Source of the DNA: Bacteroidales bacterium
Lineage (GTDB): Bacteria; Bacteroidota; Bacteroidia; Bacteroidales; UBA932
Assembly: GCA_017504965.1 (NCBI GenBank)
Contig: JAFVQD010000011.1
Coordinates: 1-64,000 of the forward strand
Reading direction: 5' to 3'
Length of the DNA: 64,000 nucleotides
Within the stretch, counting starts at the first letter, position 1. Each line of letters opens with the position of its first letter. Positions 51,147 to 60,795 of this stretch are shown here, piece after piece. Both the position numbers and the translations under genes were made by a program. The notes beneath the pieces were generated by a model. It did not search any database and was not told where the DNA came from. It saw nothing but the letters and a program-made list of their open reading frames with translations.

Positions 51147-52202
51147 TTAGAACTCTTTGTCAAAATGTGGAATAACTGCCCAATCGTCTACATTTATGGT
51201 GAGCTCCAGCGACCCCGGAACAAGTGGGACGTTTGGATCCAGTGTGCCAGGACGTGTGACTGTTATTCCATAACTGTAGGTGGTGTTCCTCCTTACACCA
51301 TAATATCCGTTGGTGGATGTGTAGCCATAGTTCTCCTGATTGATGAGAATAGGGTAATAGTAGGTGACTCCATCGAGGTCGGCCTGAAGTACCAGTTTAG
51401 TACAAGAAGGGGTGTCATCGGTCTCATTGGAGTAGCAGTAGAAGAAATATGGGGTGGTGATGCCGGTATCTCCGATGGTCCCGGTTAAAGGCTCATAGAT
51501 GAGGTTGGCTTCCACTGTGGCATTGGCATCTTCACCGACGAGTTTGGTGCTGTTGTATACCAGTGGAGTGGCAGGGGATGAGGCATTATTATATATCACC
51601 TTCTGGGCGTGTGCATTGACCAGATAGAGTTTTACGTTTGATAGGGTCATATCTGCGTATGGTGTCCCGGCAAATTTGGTTTTGATACTTGTTACGCCTA
51701 CTCTGGAGATGTGCCTTTTGACAGATAGGGATACCGATGTGGTGGCCCCTAATGTCTCTTCTATCTCTCCATACATAGTGTATGATCCTACCCTCTCATC
51801 TTTCAGATTGGTGACCAAGGCTCTGAATTTGGTGAGGTCTGTCACCCCTTTGAATGCATTGGTGTGTTCATTCACTACCACACAGACAGTTTTGGGGCCT
51901 GTAGTAGTGGTAAGGGTGAGATCTTCCAATGCGTCGTGGGCAAATCTTTTGTATGTATCCAGCTTCTGATAGTCCGCTGATGTGGGATCTGTATTTCTGA
52001 ATACGAACACATCTACTGTGGTGATGGTGTTGTCCTGTTCCTGAGTGTTGGCTGTGGTGCTTTTGGTCTCATCGGAAGCGATGGTCAGGGTGAGAGTAGA
52101 TGGACCCTCATTTTCGCAATCGGGACAATCGGGCTTTTCACACGATACAAGTGTGAAAAACAGTGTACAGAGAGCTGCCAGTGATAAAAATGTTTTTTTC
52201 AT
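51147..52202 (-). CDS. FimA/Mfa1-type major fimbrial subunit
   Basis: This 351-residue protein is the probable shaft subunit. It has a lipoprotein signal with Cys21 in TLVSC and a P_gingi_FimA-like N-terminal domain: STLTLTIASDETKSTTANT near 35-53 and VDVFVFRNTDPTSADYQKL near 63-81. The C-terminal domain (after about 185) ends with a Gly/Pro-poor strand ELTINVDDWAVIPHFDKEF, the usual donor-type end. In Porphyromonas such proteins are cleaved by Rgp gingipain at an Arg after the N-terminal strand before donor-strand polymerisation; Arg-X bonds such as YKRFAHD near 83-89 are candidates, but the protease here is unknown. It lies 19 bases after the OmpA-like gene. Confidence 0.85.
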   Translation of the reverse strand: MKKTFLSLAALCTLFFTLVSCEKPDCPDCENEGPSTLTLTIASDETKSTTANTQEQDNTITTVDVFVFRNTDPTSADYQKLDTYKRFAHDALEDLTLTTTTGPKTVCVVVNEHTNAFKGVTDLTKFRALVTNLKDERVGSYTMYGEIEETLGATTSVSLSVKRHISRVGVTSIKTKFAGTPYADMTLSNVKLYLVNAHAQKVIYNNASSPATPLVYNSTKLVGEDANATVEANLIYEPLTGTIGDTGITTPYFFYCYSNETDDTPSCTKLVLQADLDGVTYYYPILINQENYGYTSTNGYYGVRRNTTYSYGITVTRPGTLDPNVPLVPGSLELTINVDDWAVIPHFDKEF

Positions 52203-52221
52203 AATGTTAGTTGTTTTGAAT

Positions 52222-54231
52222 TTATAAAGATGTATTAGTAATTGAGTCGTCCAATGGTTCCTCTTCCTCCAGCACGATGCCGTATCTTTTTATGAGTTGG
52301 CTCATCTCGGGATCGAGGTTGGCCCTAAACTTGAGCGAAGGATCTTTCTCCACACTGTGTATGTATGACTGGACAGCCCTTTGGTCCTGCCCCTCCCGGG
52401 CGTGGATAAGGGCCATCATATAGTCCCTCTTGGCAGACTCGGGGAGTTTCTCGAGGATAGAACGGGCAGAGGCGTTGTAATCCAGACTCAGGAATGCCAC
52501 AGCGGTATTTATGTCGTGATATGGCCTAAGAAGCTCTATTGCCTTCTCATAGTCCCGTTCCCGGAGTGCATCAAGCCCCTGTGCGTACACTTCGTCCACT
52601 ACGGTGGTGTGGAGGGTGTCTTTTATCATCCCTTTACGGTGGAGGTGGAAATCGAACTGCACGGTCCTCAGCTTGGGGTATATTACCTCCCGTAAGTATT
52701 TATAGTCAGGGCTTTTCTGAAGCATCCACTCCTTCTCGTCCGGATCTATCTCCTGAGACAGGATGTTTAGGATTCTCTCTTTTTCTGTCAGCAGGCTGTC
52801 AGCCTTGACTATCGTCTGAAGCTTGTCCCAGTTTTCCGGCACGGAGTGTACCTTGAAATCGAAGTTATATATCTTTTTCTCCTTCTGGAGGAACCTCTCC
52901 TGCCCCTCTGTCACATCGATATACATCGTGTTGTTCTCCTCTCCGGCAAGTGAATCGTTGTACTTGTCAGCATAGTCTGTGAAGTATCTTTTGATTGCCT
53001 CGGCCCTCTCTGATGAGAGTTTTCGGTTCAATGTATAAGCACCCTCGGGTGAACAGGAGGCGGTGATAACCAGGCTGTCGATATCGAATGTGTCGTTGTT
53101 TACGAAAGATATGATGTTACTGCCTATCCTCTCCAGCTCAGAAGCATTCTCGTGAAGAGATGGGTCGATTATCCATTTCCCCTGTTCGAAGTCAATATAT
53201 GCCTGGGTATTGGCTTGTGCCCTACGTTCAATGATCTTATTGATATACCTGACTCGGGGCTCCAGAAAAGTGCTTACAGTGGAGATATAGAATGAGAGTG
53301 AATCCCCTTCGGCCATAGTATAAAGAGCCTCCCCGTTTTGTCTTATCTCCCCTGCCAGTTTGATGTCCACTTTTCTGAGCTTTGGCCGTGTCTCTATCGT
53401 CTGGGTATAACAATAGACCATATCTTCTGCTGATGTGATGATGGTGTCAAGTCTGACGGCATCGGTGCTGTACGGGTTTTTCACATAGCGCCGGTACCTC
53501 TTCGGAGCAAGCTTCGAGCGGTGATTGTTTCTCCCTATTTTCACCCTCCTCTCATAGTAGTCGAGGACTTGTCTGTACGATATGTCATATAGTCCGGACA
53601 TCTTCCGGTCAGAGATGATGGAAGAGTCCTTTTTAAGGGCTGCGAGAGCTGGGATGTTCCTCTCTATGAAGATCTCTACGAAGTTCTGATATCTCAGCTG
53701 TGTGCTGTCGGTGATGATGGATGAGAGGAATTTGGCGTATTGTTCATAACCCTTGAGCTGGGTGTCGTGATACTCAGCTCCGGTAACATATATATCCTCG
53801 AGATCGAGGGTGTCGCCGAGGATGTAGAGATTGGGCTTGAACCGCAGTTGCCAGGAGGGGTCCTGCAGCTCTTTGGGGATATGGATGTCAAATGCCAGGT
53901 CCACTTTCCCTTTTCGCTCCGCAATATTTTTGAACCGTGCAGTGATGACAACACCCGAAAGGGTCTCCGAACCGTAAACATTTCCTGCCGAGTCCACCAC
54001 ACTTTTCATCAGGAAGAGCCTCTCCCCGTCGAGCCCTGTCACCGTCATAGTATCGGGTGCGACACTTCTCTCCAGAACCTCGCTTTTGAACTCGTACTCT
54101 TTCTCGTTGGCCAGGGTTATCTCCGCCCCGAGCGATCGGGTCCGGATAGTATCTATCTTTCTGGCTGTGCTGCATCCGGCCATAAGAAAAGCCGCAGCAA
54201 TGATAATGGCACTTTTTCTTTTCATTGTCAC
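52222..54231 (-). CDS. OmpA-domain lipoprotein of the fimbrial locus
   Basis: This 669-residue lipoprotein has Cys20 in FLMAGC (the start may be the internal Met3, at 54225). An N-terminal beta-rich part (about 30-330) resembles accessory proteins of Bacteroidales fimbrial operons. The middle has an OmpA-like peptidoglycan-binding domain (IDSLVITASCSPEGAYTLNRKL near 376-397, then SSERAEAIKRYF), and the C-terminus contains TPR-like repeats (YAQGLDALRERDYEKAIELL near 565-584). An outer-membrane protein tethered to peptidoglycan could act as a base for fimbrial assembly. It starts 3 bases after the DUF3575 gene and ends 19 bases before fimA. Confidence 0.75.
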   Translation of the reverse strand: MTMKRKSAIIIAAAFLMAGCSTARKIDTIRTRSLGAEITLANEKEYEFKSEVLERSVAPDTMTVTGLDGERLFLMKSVVDSAGNVYGSETLSGVVITARFKNIAERKGKVDLAFDIHIPKELQDPSWQLRFKPNLYILGDTLDLEDIYVTGAEYHDTQLKGYEQYAKFLSSIITDSTQLRYQNFVEIFIERNIPALAALKKDSSIISDRKMSGLYDISYRQVLDYYERRVKIGRNNHRSKLAPKRYRRYVKNPYSTDAVRLDTIITSAEDMVYCYTQTIETRPKLRKVDIKLAGEIRQNGEALYTMAEGDSLSFYISTVSTFLEPRVRYINKIIERRAQANTQAYIDFEQGKWIIDPSLHENASELERIGSNIISFVNNDTFDIDSLVITASCSPEGAYTLNRKLSSERAEAIKRYFTDYADKYNDSLAGEENNTMYIDVTEGQERFLQKEKKIYNFDFKVHSVPENWDKLQTIVKADSLLTEKERILNILSQEIDPDEKEWMLQKSPDYKYLREVIYPKLRTVQFDFHLHRKGMIKDTLHTTVVDEVYAQGLDALRERDYEKAIELLRPYHDINTAVAFLSLDYNASARSILEKLPESAKRDYMMALIHAREGQDQRAVQSYIHSVEKDPSLKFRANLDPEMSQLIKRYGIVLEEEEPLDDSITNTSL

Positions 54232-54234
54232 TCT

Positions 54235-54798
54235 TTAAAATGTGAATACTACTGATACACTTATATCATCCGGCAGGATGAAGAATTTGGTCCCCTGGCC
54301 GACAAGTTTGCCGCAGCGGGGGGAATTGTACTCCTTGTACCGGGTCACACCTCCCCATATTCCGAGGCCGAATTCCAGGTTCATCCACCGGTTTATCATC
54401 AGGGCGTAACCACCGCTCAGGGAGAGGCCGTATCCCTCCCCCTCTTCGGTGGCCGGGGATAGGATACCCCCTCTGTTGTATAAAGAATATTGGAAAGAAG
54501 CCCCGTAATTCCACCCTGAAAAGACATACCAGGGCCAATATCTGGCTCCGAGTGATGCAGTCAGCTGACGGTGCTGGAATTGTGCCCCTGCCACATCCCA
54601 CCAGAAAGGGTTATATTTCCCCTGCAGGTGGATACTCCAATGGCGGTGCAGGCTCACCCCGAAATCCAGGTTGGGGGTGAAGAAAGCGAGATATCCGATG
54701 GTATTTGTCCCTATGGATACTCTGGAGCCCGAACATTCGCCCCTGACGGCAATCAGCATCAGTGCTCCGAATAAAATGGTCTTTGCGAGTTTGTGCAT
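54235..54798 (-). CDS. DUF3575 outer-membrane beta-barrel protein
   Basis: The first gene of the fimbrial operon encodes a 187-residue exported protein with a Sec signal (FGALMLIAVRGECSG, cleavage near 22). The mature part looks like a small 8-stranded barrel: alternating hydrophobic strands, many aromatics (WWDVAGAQFQHRQLTASLGA) and a terminal Phe (DISVSVVFTF). These features match DUF3575, found at the head of Bacteroidales fimbrial operons. A near-match box (TTCCTTTG) lies 13-20 bases before the ATG on the minus strand. Its function in assembly is unknown. Confidence 0.82.
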   Translation of the reverse strand: MHKLAKTILFGALMLIAVRGECSGSRVSIGTNTIGYLAFFTPNLDFGVSLHRHWSIHLQGKYNPFWWDVAGAQFQHRQLTASLGARYWPWYVFSGWNYGASFQYSLYNRGGILSPATEEGEGYGLSLSGGYALMINRWMNLEFGLGIWGGVTRYKEYNSPRCGKLVGQGTKFFILPDDISVSVVFTF

Positions 54799-54961
54799 CT
54801 TTTTTTAGGGCAAAGGAAGCCCCCCTTCCTGAGATCTGATGGCACAACTTTCAACATTTTCGGGTGTTGAAACAGAAAAACTGAATTATAAAAAAACCAA
54901 TATTTTCAGAATTGTAAATTTTCGGTTAACTTTACGGGATAATTCTAAAAAATAACCGGTT

Positions 54962-56395
54962 ATGACTATCGAACAGCAACTTGAGAACTATAAAAATGGT
55001 TTTCCTTATCTGAAAGTGATTTCAGCAGCTACCCCACAGAGGGGAATTCTCGTTCTAAATGAAGAAGATAAAAAAGCGGCATTGGATGCCTGCAACGGGT
55101 TCAAAGGCTCTATCGTGAAATTTGTCCCTGCCTCTGGCGCAGCTTCACGTATGTTCAAAGACCTTTTTGAAGCTAAAGATGCATTGGAAGGTGGCGCAGA
55201 GGTAGCAGCAGACTCACCTGCAGGAAGATTTCTGGCAAATGTGGAGAGATTTCCATTCTATTGCCCTGAGAAATTCGAAGGTAAGGGGCCTAAGGAGGTG
55301 CTTGAGGTGGTTTTGACCGAGAAGGGGCTGAACTATGGTGCGAAACCTAAAGGACAATTGCTTTTCCATAGTTACCCACAAGAGGTGCGTACCGCTTTTG
55401 AGGAGCATTTGGTAGAGGGTGCAATGTATGCCAAGACCCAGGGGTCAGATGTGGTCAAGATGCACTTTACCGTATCTCCGGAGCATATGGATGGCTTCGT
55501 GGCTCTGCTTGACAGTGTGAAAGCCAAATATGAAGAGAGATTCGGATGTCAGTACCATATTTCATTCTCCACACAGAAAGCTGAGACAGATATGATAGCC
55601 GTAAATGAGGACAATACCCCATTCCTGAAGGAGGATGGCCAGCCTCTGTTCCGTCCGGGCGGACACGGTGCTCTTCTGAGTAATCTTAATGACACAGTGG
55701 GTGATGTGGTAGTGGTGAAAAATATTGACAATGTCGTCAAGGAGGAGCTTATCTCTGAGACAGTGAACTGGAAGAAAATCCTTATCGGTACCCTTCTGAA
55801 TGTTCAGACCAAAGTGTTTGATTATCTTAAGAAAATGGATAGCTGCGAAGGGTGCTGTGAAGCCCTTTGCGATGAGATAGAGAAGTTCCTGGATGACACA
55901 TTCTGCGTAAAACTCCCTGCAGATCTACCAAAAGAGAGACGCTGTGAATATCTTAGAGGCAAACTGAACCGTCCTATAAGGGTGTGCGGTATGGTTAAGA
56001 ATGAGGGTGAGCCGGGTGGTGGCCCTTATGTGGTTTACGATGCTGACGGATCTACATCTCTCCAGATCCTTGAGGGTGCCCAGCTCAACACTAAAGATGC
56101 AGCTGTAGATGCACTTGTAAAAGAGGCAACACACTTCAATCCGGTAGACCTTGTATGTTCTTATGTAGATTATAAAGGTGGAAAATTCGATTTGAGCCAA
56201 TATACCGACCCTGCTACCGGCTTTATCAGCTCGAAGAGCTATCAGGGACGCAAACTTAAAGCTCAGGAGCTTCCAGGTCTGTGGAACGGCTCTATGAGTA
56301 ACTGGAACACTCTGTTTGTGGAGGTGCCGCTCATCACTTTCAATCCGGTGAAGACTGTCCTTGACCTCTTGAGAAAAGAACATTGCTCTTTATAA
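54962..56395 (+). CDS. DUF4301 family protein
   Basis: This 477-residue cytoplasmic protein is assigned to DUF4301, a family restricted to Bacteroidota and relatives. Typical features are an N-terminal FVPASGAASRMFKDLFEA near 54-71, which recalls the phosphate-binding loop of nucleotidyltransferase-like or sugar-phosphate proteins, FRPGGHGALLSNLNDTVGDV near 223-242 and a conserved CGMVKNEGEPGGGPYVVYDA near 342-361. The last resembles UDP-sugar pyrophosphorylase-like motifs, but no function is proven. The gene stands alone, divergent from the fimbrial operon and 57 bases before lysA. The 163-base spacer to the fimbrial operon holds the divergent promoters; only a near-match TAACTTTA box at 54927-54934 is visible. 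Confidence 0.78.
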   Translation: MTIEQQLENYKNGFPYLKVISAATPQRGILVLNEEDKKAALDACNGFKGSIVKFVPASGAASRMFKDLFEAKDALEGGAEVAADSPAGRFLANVERFPFYCPEKFEGKGPKEVLEVVLTEKGLNYGAKPKGQLLFHSYPQEVRTAFEEHLVEGAMYAKTQGSDVVKMHFTVSPEHMDGFVALLDSVKAKYEERFGCQYHISFSTQKAETDMIAVNEDNTPFLKEDGQPLFRPGGHGALLSNLNDTVGDVVVVKNIDNVVKEELISETVNWKKILIGTLLNVQTKVFDYLKKMDSCEGCCEALCDEIEKFLDDTFCVKLPADLPKERRCEYLRGKLNRPIRVCGMVKNEGEPGGGPYVVYDADGSTSLQILEGAQLNTKDAAVDALVKEATHFNPVDLVCSYVDYKGGKFDLSQYTDPATGFISSKSYQGRKLKAQELPGLWNGSMSNWNTLFVEVPLITFNPVKTVLDLLRKEHCSL

Positions 56396-56398
56396 AAC

Positions 56399-56429
56399 AT
56401 TGAAAAAAACTGATAAATTTATATTTTTG
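56399..56429 (+). promoter_or_regulatory. Putative promoter of lysA
   Basis: TATTTTTG at 56422-56429 matches the -7 consensus TAnnTTTG and is 19 bases after an ATTG at 56399-56402, close to the TTTG -33 consensus. The -7 box ends 23 bases before the lysA ATG. Confidence 0.65.
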
Positions 56430-56452
56430 CACGATTATTAAGAACTAAGACT

Positions 56453-57610
56453 ATGTATACATTACCTATTGAAGCTTTCAAGTCTATCGAGACTCCTTTC
56501 TACTACTATGACATGGATCTTTTGAGAGATACCCTAAATGTCTATAATTCACACCTTAACAAGCATAACTATGTAGCTCACTACGCAGTTAAGGCCAATG
56601 CTGAAAAACCTATTTTGGATGAGATCAGGAAGGCTGGTTTCGGAGTTGACTGCGTTAGCGGCAATGAAGTGAAACTCGCCATCAAATACGGTTTCTCTCC
56701 TGATAAAATAGTATATGCAGGTGTCGGTAAGAGCGACAAAGAGATCAAGGCTGCCCTGAAAGCAGGTATCTACGCATTCAACTGTGAGTCTGTAGAAGAG
56801 ATCAAGGTGATCGGAGAACTGGCCAAAGCGATGGGTAAAGTAGCACATATCTCTATCAGAGTAAACCCTGATATCGACGCTCATACACACAAGTACATCA
56901 GCACAGGTAAGAAAGAGGACAAATTCGGTATCTCACCCTGGATGTTTGAGGATGTGTTGAATGTAATCCAGACATCTGACCACCTGGAGCTTATCGGACT
57001 CCACTTCCATATCGGATCACAGATCACCGAACTCGGTGTATTCAAAACACTATGCCAGAGGGTAGAGGATCTTCAGAAATGGTTCCTCGACAGAGGAGTT
57101 CTCGTAGAGAGTCTTGACCTCGGTGGTGGACTTGGTGTCGACTATGTGGATCCTGTAGGCAATCCTATCGCCAAATTTGATGAGTACTTCGATATCATCA
57201 GCAAAAACCTTATCGTACGTCCCGGACAGAGTGTCCATTTCGAACCGGGTCGTGCTATCGTGGCTCAGTGCGGTACCCTCATCTCACGTGTGCTCTATGT
57301 GAAGAAAGGTAAAGGTATCAAATTCGCCATCCTCGATGCAGGTATGAATGACTTGATCAGACCTGCACTATACCACGCACACCACAAGATCGACAACCTT
57401 ACCTCTACAGGAAGAAGACTCAAATACGACGTAGTAGGTCCTGTTTGCGAGTCATCAGACTTCTGGGACAAGAAGATCGTACTCCCTGAGACCAGCAGAG
57501 GTGACCTTATCGCTATCCGCTCGGCAGGTGCTTACGGTCAGGTAATGGGTATGAGATACAATCAGAGAGATTTGGCTAAAGCTTATTATTCAGACGATTT
57601 AAAGAAATAG
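56453..57610 (+). CDS. lysA: Diaminopimelate decarboxylase
   Basis: LysA makes L-lysine from meso-diaminopimelate using PLP. The 385-residue fold-III decarboxylase has the PLP-binding Lys47 in YAVKANA, the GVDCVSGNEVKLAI block near 62-75, HFHIGSQI near 184-191, the glycine loop LGGGLGVDY near 220-228, EPGRAIVAQCGTL near 263-275, and the second-half motifs VCESSDFWDKK with the active-site Cys and AGAYGQVMGMRYN near 359-371. The length is shorter than E. coli LysA (420 residues), as in other Bacteroidota. It has its own promoter and is followed by ffh after 21 bases. Confidence 0.93.
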   Translation: MYTLPIEAFKSIETPFYYYDMDLLRDTLNVYNSHLNKHNYVAHYAVKANAEKPILDEIRKAGFGVDCVSGNEVKLAIKYGFSPDKIVYAGVGKSDKEIKAALKAGIYAFNCESVEEIKVIGELAKAMGKVAHISIRVNPDIDAHTHKYISTGKKEDKFGISPWMFEDVLNVIQTSDHLELIGLHFHIGSQITELGVFKTLCQRVEDLQKWFLDRGVLVESLDLGGGLGVDYVDPVGNPIAKFDEYFDIISKNLIVRPGQSVHFEPGRAIVAQCGTLISRVLYVKKGKGIKFAILDAGMNDLIRPALYHAHHKIDNLTSTGRRLKYDVVGPVCESSDFWDKKIVLPETSRGDLIAIRSAGAYGQVMGMRYNQRDLAKAYYSDDLKK

Positions 57611-57631
57611 TTAAAGGAATATTAGAGGAAT

Positions 57632-58969
57632 ATGTTTGAGAACCTGTCAGAGAAGTTAGAGAGATCCTTCAAGATCCTCAAGGGGCAAGGGAAAATTACA
57701 GAGATTAATGTGGCGGAGACCCTCAAAGAGGTTAGACGTGCACTTCTCGATGCCGACGTTAGCTATAAGATAGCGAAGACATTTTGTGATGATGTAAAGA
57801 AAAAAGCTATAGGTCAGGAGGTGCTTACCGCTGTGAGACCTGATCAGATGATGATCAAGATAGTCCACGACGAGCTGGCACTTCTGATGGGTAGCGAATT
57901 CTCAGATATCAACATAAAAGGTAATCCTGGTATAGTGTTGGTGGCAGGTCTTCAAGGTTCCGGTAAGACCACATTCTCCGGTAAACTCGCACTAAACTGC
58001 AAGAACAAGAGGGGAAAGAAGGTGATGCTTGTGGCCGGTGACGTGTATCGTCCCGCAGCGATCGAGCAGCTGAAAGTCCTCGGTAGCCAGGTAGAGGTTA
58101 CAGTCTATACAGAGGAGGAGTGTAAGGACCCTGTAAAAATAGCCCGTAATGCTGTAGCAAAAGCTAAGGCAGAAGGGTACTCGCTGGTAATCATAGATAC
58201 AGCAGGACGTCTGGCTGTGGATCAGGAGATGATGGATGAAATCGCAGCCATCAAATCTGCAGTCAACCCCACAGAGATACTCTTCGTAGTGGATGCGATG
58301 ACAGGTCAGGATGCTGTGGAGACAGCCAAGGCATTTAACGACCGTCTCGACTTCGATGGTGTCGTTCTGACAAAGATGGATGGTGATACCCGTGGTGGTG
58401 CGGCCCTCTCCATTAAGGCGGTGGTGAACAAGCCTGTCAAGTTCATCAGCTCAGGTGAGAAGATGGAGGCACTTGATGTCTTCCACCCTAAGAGAATTGC
58501 AGACCGTATCCTCGGTATGGGTGACGTGGTTACCCTCGTGGAGAAGGCTCAGGAGCAGTTCGATGAGGAGGAGGCCCGCAAACTTCATAAGAAACTGGCT
58601 AAAGACCAGTTTACCCTGTCAGACTTCTATCAGCAGATCCAGCAGATCAAGAAGATGGGTAACATCAAGGATCTTGCCTCTATGATTCCCGGTATGGCCA
58701 AAGCTATCAAAGATGTGGATATCGACAATAACTCATTCAAGAGTATCGAGGCGATTATACTGTCGATGACACTTGAGGAAAGGGACAATCCACAAATCAT
58801 CAATGGTAGCAGACGCAGAAGGATCGCCCTCGGTAGCGGTACCACTGTAGTCGAGGTCAACAGACTTTTGAAACAATTTGAAGACACCCGTAAAATAATG
58901 AAGACCGTAGCCAATGGCGGTATGAAGAACGCTATGCGTAATATGGGTGCAATGAGAAAAAGGAGATAA
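57632..58969 (+). CDS. ffh: Signal recognition particle protein Ffh
   Basis: Ffh with 4.5S RNA targets nascent membrane proteins to FtsY and SecYEG. The 445-residue protein has the NG GTPase domain with [15 protein letters not shown] near 107-121, [17 protein letters not shown] near 137-153, IDTAGRL near 189-195 and [14 protein letters not shown] near 248-261. The methionine-rich M domain follows from about 330 ([10 protein letters not shown] and the C-terminal [18 protein letters not shown]), carrying the RNA-binding basic residues [11 protein letters not shown] near 394-404. It begins 21 bases after lysA and ends 1 base before folD. Confidence 0.96.
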   Translation: MFENLSEKLERSFKILKGQGKITEINVAETLKEVRRALLDADVSYKIAKTFCDDVKKKAIGQEVLTAVRPDQMMIKIVHDELALLMGSEFSDINIKGNPGIVLVAGLQGSGKTTFSGKLALNCKNKRGKKVMLVAGDVYRPAAIEQLKVLGSQVEVTVYTEEECKDPVKIARNAVAKAKAEGYSLVIIDTAGRLAVDQEMMDEIAAIKSAVNPTEILFVVDAMTGQDAVETAKAFNDRLDFDGVVLTKMDGDTRGGAALSIKAVVNKPVKFISSGEKMEALDVFHPKRIADRILGMGDVVTLVEKAQEQFDEEEARKLHKKLAKDQFTLSDFYQQIQQIKKMGNIKDLASMIPGMAKAIKDVDIDNNSFKSIEAIILSMTLEERDNPQIINGSRRRRIALGSGTTVVEVNRLLKQFEDTRKIMKTVANGGMKNAMRNMGAMRKRR

Positions 58970-58970
58970 T

Positions 58971-59846
58971 ATGATTTTACTTGACGGTAAAAAGACCTCT
59001 GAAGCTATCAAAAAGGAGATAGCCCTGGAGGTGGAGCAACTCGTGGCGAATGGATCCCGCAGACCTAAACTTGTAGCCATCCTCGTAGGTGATGACGGAG
59101 CCAGCAGGACCTATGTTAACAACAAGGAGAAGGCGTGCCAGGATGTAGGGTTCGATTCTGCCGTCATCAGATATCCAGGTGATACCTCTGAAGAGGAGCT
59201 TCTGGCCAAAATCGATGAGATAAATGGAGATCCGGGTGTGGACGGACTTATAGTCCAGCTTCCCCTCCCTCCACACATCGATGAAGCCAAAGTGATCCAC
59301 AATATCTCACCTTCCAAAGATGTGGATGGTTTCCATTCACAGAATGTGGGGAAACTAATGCTCGGAGAGGAGACTTTCGTCTCGGCCACACCTTACGGGA
59401 TAATGGCACTTCTTGAGCACTACAATATCGATACTAAAGGGAAACACTGTGTGGTACTGGGGAGAAGCAATATAGTGGGAAGACCCATCTCTAACCTCCT
59501 TTCACTTAAAGGTAACCCCGGAGACTGTACTGTGACCATCTGTCACAGCAAGACCAGGAATATCGAGCAACATACCAGAATGGCAGATATCATTATAGCT
59601 GCCATAGGTATACCGCAGTTCCTTAAAGAGGATATGGTCAAAGAGGGTGCCGTAGTGGTAGATGTGGGGATCACCCGAGTTCCTGATGCTACCAGAGCCA
59701 AAGGATACCGTCTGGTGGGTGATGTGGATTTTGAACACGTGGCCCCAAAATGCTCATATATCACCCCTGTCCCCGGAGGTGTAGGCCCTATGACTATCGT
59801 CTCCCTTATGAGGAATACCCTGCAAGCTATGAAACAACACAAATAA
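58971..59846 (+). CDS. folD: Methylene-THF dehydrogenase/cyclohydrolase FolD
   Basis: FolD interconverts 5,10-methylene-THF and 10-formyl-THF using NADP+, linking one-carbon units to purine and MetF/MetH chemistry. The 291-residue enzyme has [18 protein letters not shown] near 38-55 with the catalytic Lys, [14 protein letters not shown] near 87-100, PSKDVDGFH near 108-116, the Rossmann loop [14 protein letters not shown] near 164-177 and the C-terminal [20 protein letters not shown] near 267-286. It lies 1 base after ffh and 12 bases before the DUF362 gene. Confidence 0.96.
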   Translation: MILLDGKKTSEAIKKEIALEVEQLVANGSRRPKLVAILVGDDGASRTYVNNKEKACQDVGFDSAVIRYPGDTSEEELLAKIDEINGDPGVDGLIVQLPLPPHIDEAKVIHNISPSKDVDGFHSQNVGKLMLGEETFVSATPYGIMALLEHYNIDTKGKHCVVLGRSNIVGRPISNLLSLKGNPGDCTVTICHSKTRNIEQHTRMADIIIAAIGIPQFLKEDMVKEGAVVVDVGITRVPDATRAKGYRLVGDVDFEHVAPKCSYITPVPGGVGPMTIVSLMRNTLQAMKQHK

Positions 59847-59858
59847 ACCATCCGTATT

Positions 59859-60791
59859 ATGAAAAGAAGAGATTTCCTGAGAACAGCTCTGGCTGGTGCA
59901 GTAGCCGGTGCCGTCAAGATCGAGGGCAGTACCATCCTTGCCGCAGACAAAGGTGCAAGCACTGAGACCCCAAATGACCTCGTAGCAGTGATGGGCGGTG
60001 AGCCTGCAGAGCTATATAAAAAAGGTATAGAGGCCATGGGCGGTATGAAGAGGTTTGTCAAAAAAGGGCAGAAGGTGGTGGTAAAACCAAATATCGGCTG
60101 GGACAAAACCCCTGAGTATGCTGCAAATACAAACCCTGTACTTGTCAGTGAAATAGTTAAGGATTGTCTGGCTGCAGGTGCTTCTGAAGTGGTGGTGTTT
60201 GACCATACTTGCGATGAGTGGGAAGGGTGCTACAAGAACAGTGGTATCGCTGAGGCGGCAGAGAAGGCAGGTGCAAAAGTGGCTTTTGCCCACGATGAGA
60301 AATACTACAGGGAGGTGGAACTTCCTTTGGCTGTAAAGATGAAGAATCCCAAGATTCACGAAGCGATCATAGACTGCGATGTGTGGATCAATGTCCCTAT
60401 CCTTAAAAATCACGGTGGAGCCAAGATGACCATCTCTATGAAAAACTATATGGGTATCGTATGGGACAGAGGTTACCTCCACAGACATAACCTGCAGCAG
60501 TGTATCGCCGATGCTACCACCTATGAAAAACGTCCTGTCCTCAATATCGTGGACGCATACCGTATTATGACCCAGAACGGTCCAAAAGGGAAGACTACGG
60601 ATGATGTACAGCTGGCCAAAGCGATATTTATGTCTACCGACATCGTCGCTGTGGATACAGCAGCTACCAAATTCTTCTCACAGTATAGGGAGATGAGTCT
60701 GGATAATCTTCCATATCTCTCTATGGCACAGAATGTTAAGGTAGGTACTATGGATATTGATTCACTGAAAGTAGCGAGAATAAAACTATAA
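59859..60791 (+). CDS. Tat-exported DUF362 protein
   Basis: This 310-residue protein begins MKRRDFLRTALAGAVAGAV, a twin-arginine signal (RRDFL), implying export in folded form, probably with a cofactor or metal. The mature domain matches DUF362: VKPNIGWDKTPEYAANTNP near 72-90, EVVVFDHTCDEWEGCYKNSG near 109-128, VWINVPILKNHGGAKMTISM near 179-198 and KNYMGIVWDRGYLHRH near 199-214. No Fe-S cysteine motif is present; DUF362 proteins are often fused or paired with ferredoxin domains. Here the pairing is with the polyferredoxin gene that starts 4 bases later. The substrate is unknown, and a periplasmic redox role is inferred only from this pairing. Confidence 0.8.
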   Translation: MKRRDFLRTALAGAVAGAVKIEGSTILAADKGASTETPNDLVAVMGGEPAELYKKGIEAMGGMKRFVKKGQKVVVKPNIGWDKTPEYAANTNPVLVSEIVKDCLAAGASEVVVFDHTCDEWEGCYKNSGIAEAAEKAGAKVAFAHDEKYYREVELPLAVKMKNPKIHEAIIDCDVWINVPILKNHGGAKMTISMKNYMGIVWDRGYLHRHNLQQCIADATTYEKRPVLNIVDAYRIMTQNGPKGKTTDDVQLAKAIFMSTDIVAVDTAATKFFSQYREMSLDNLPYLSMAQNVKVGTMDIDSLKVARIKL

Positions 60792-60795
60792 TCTG

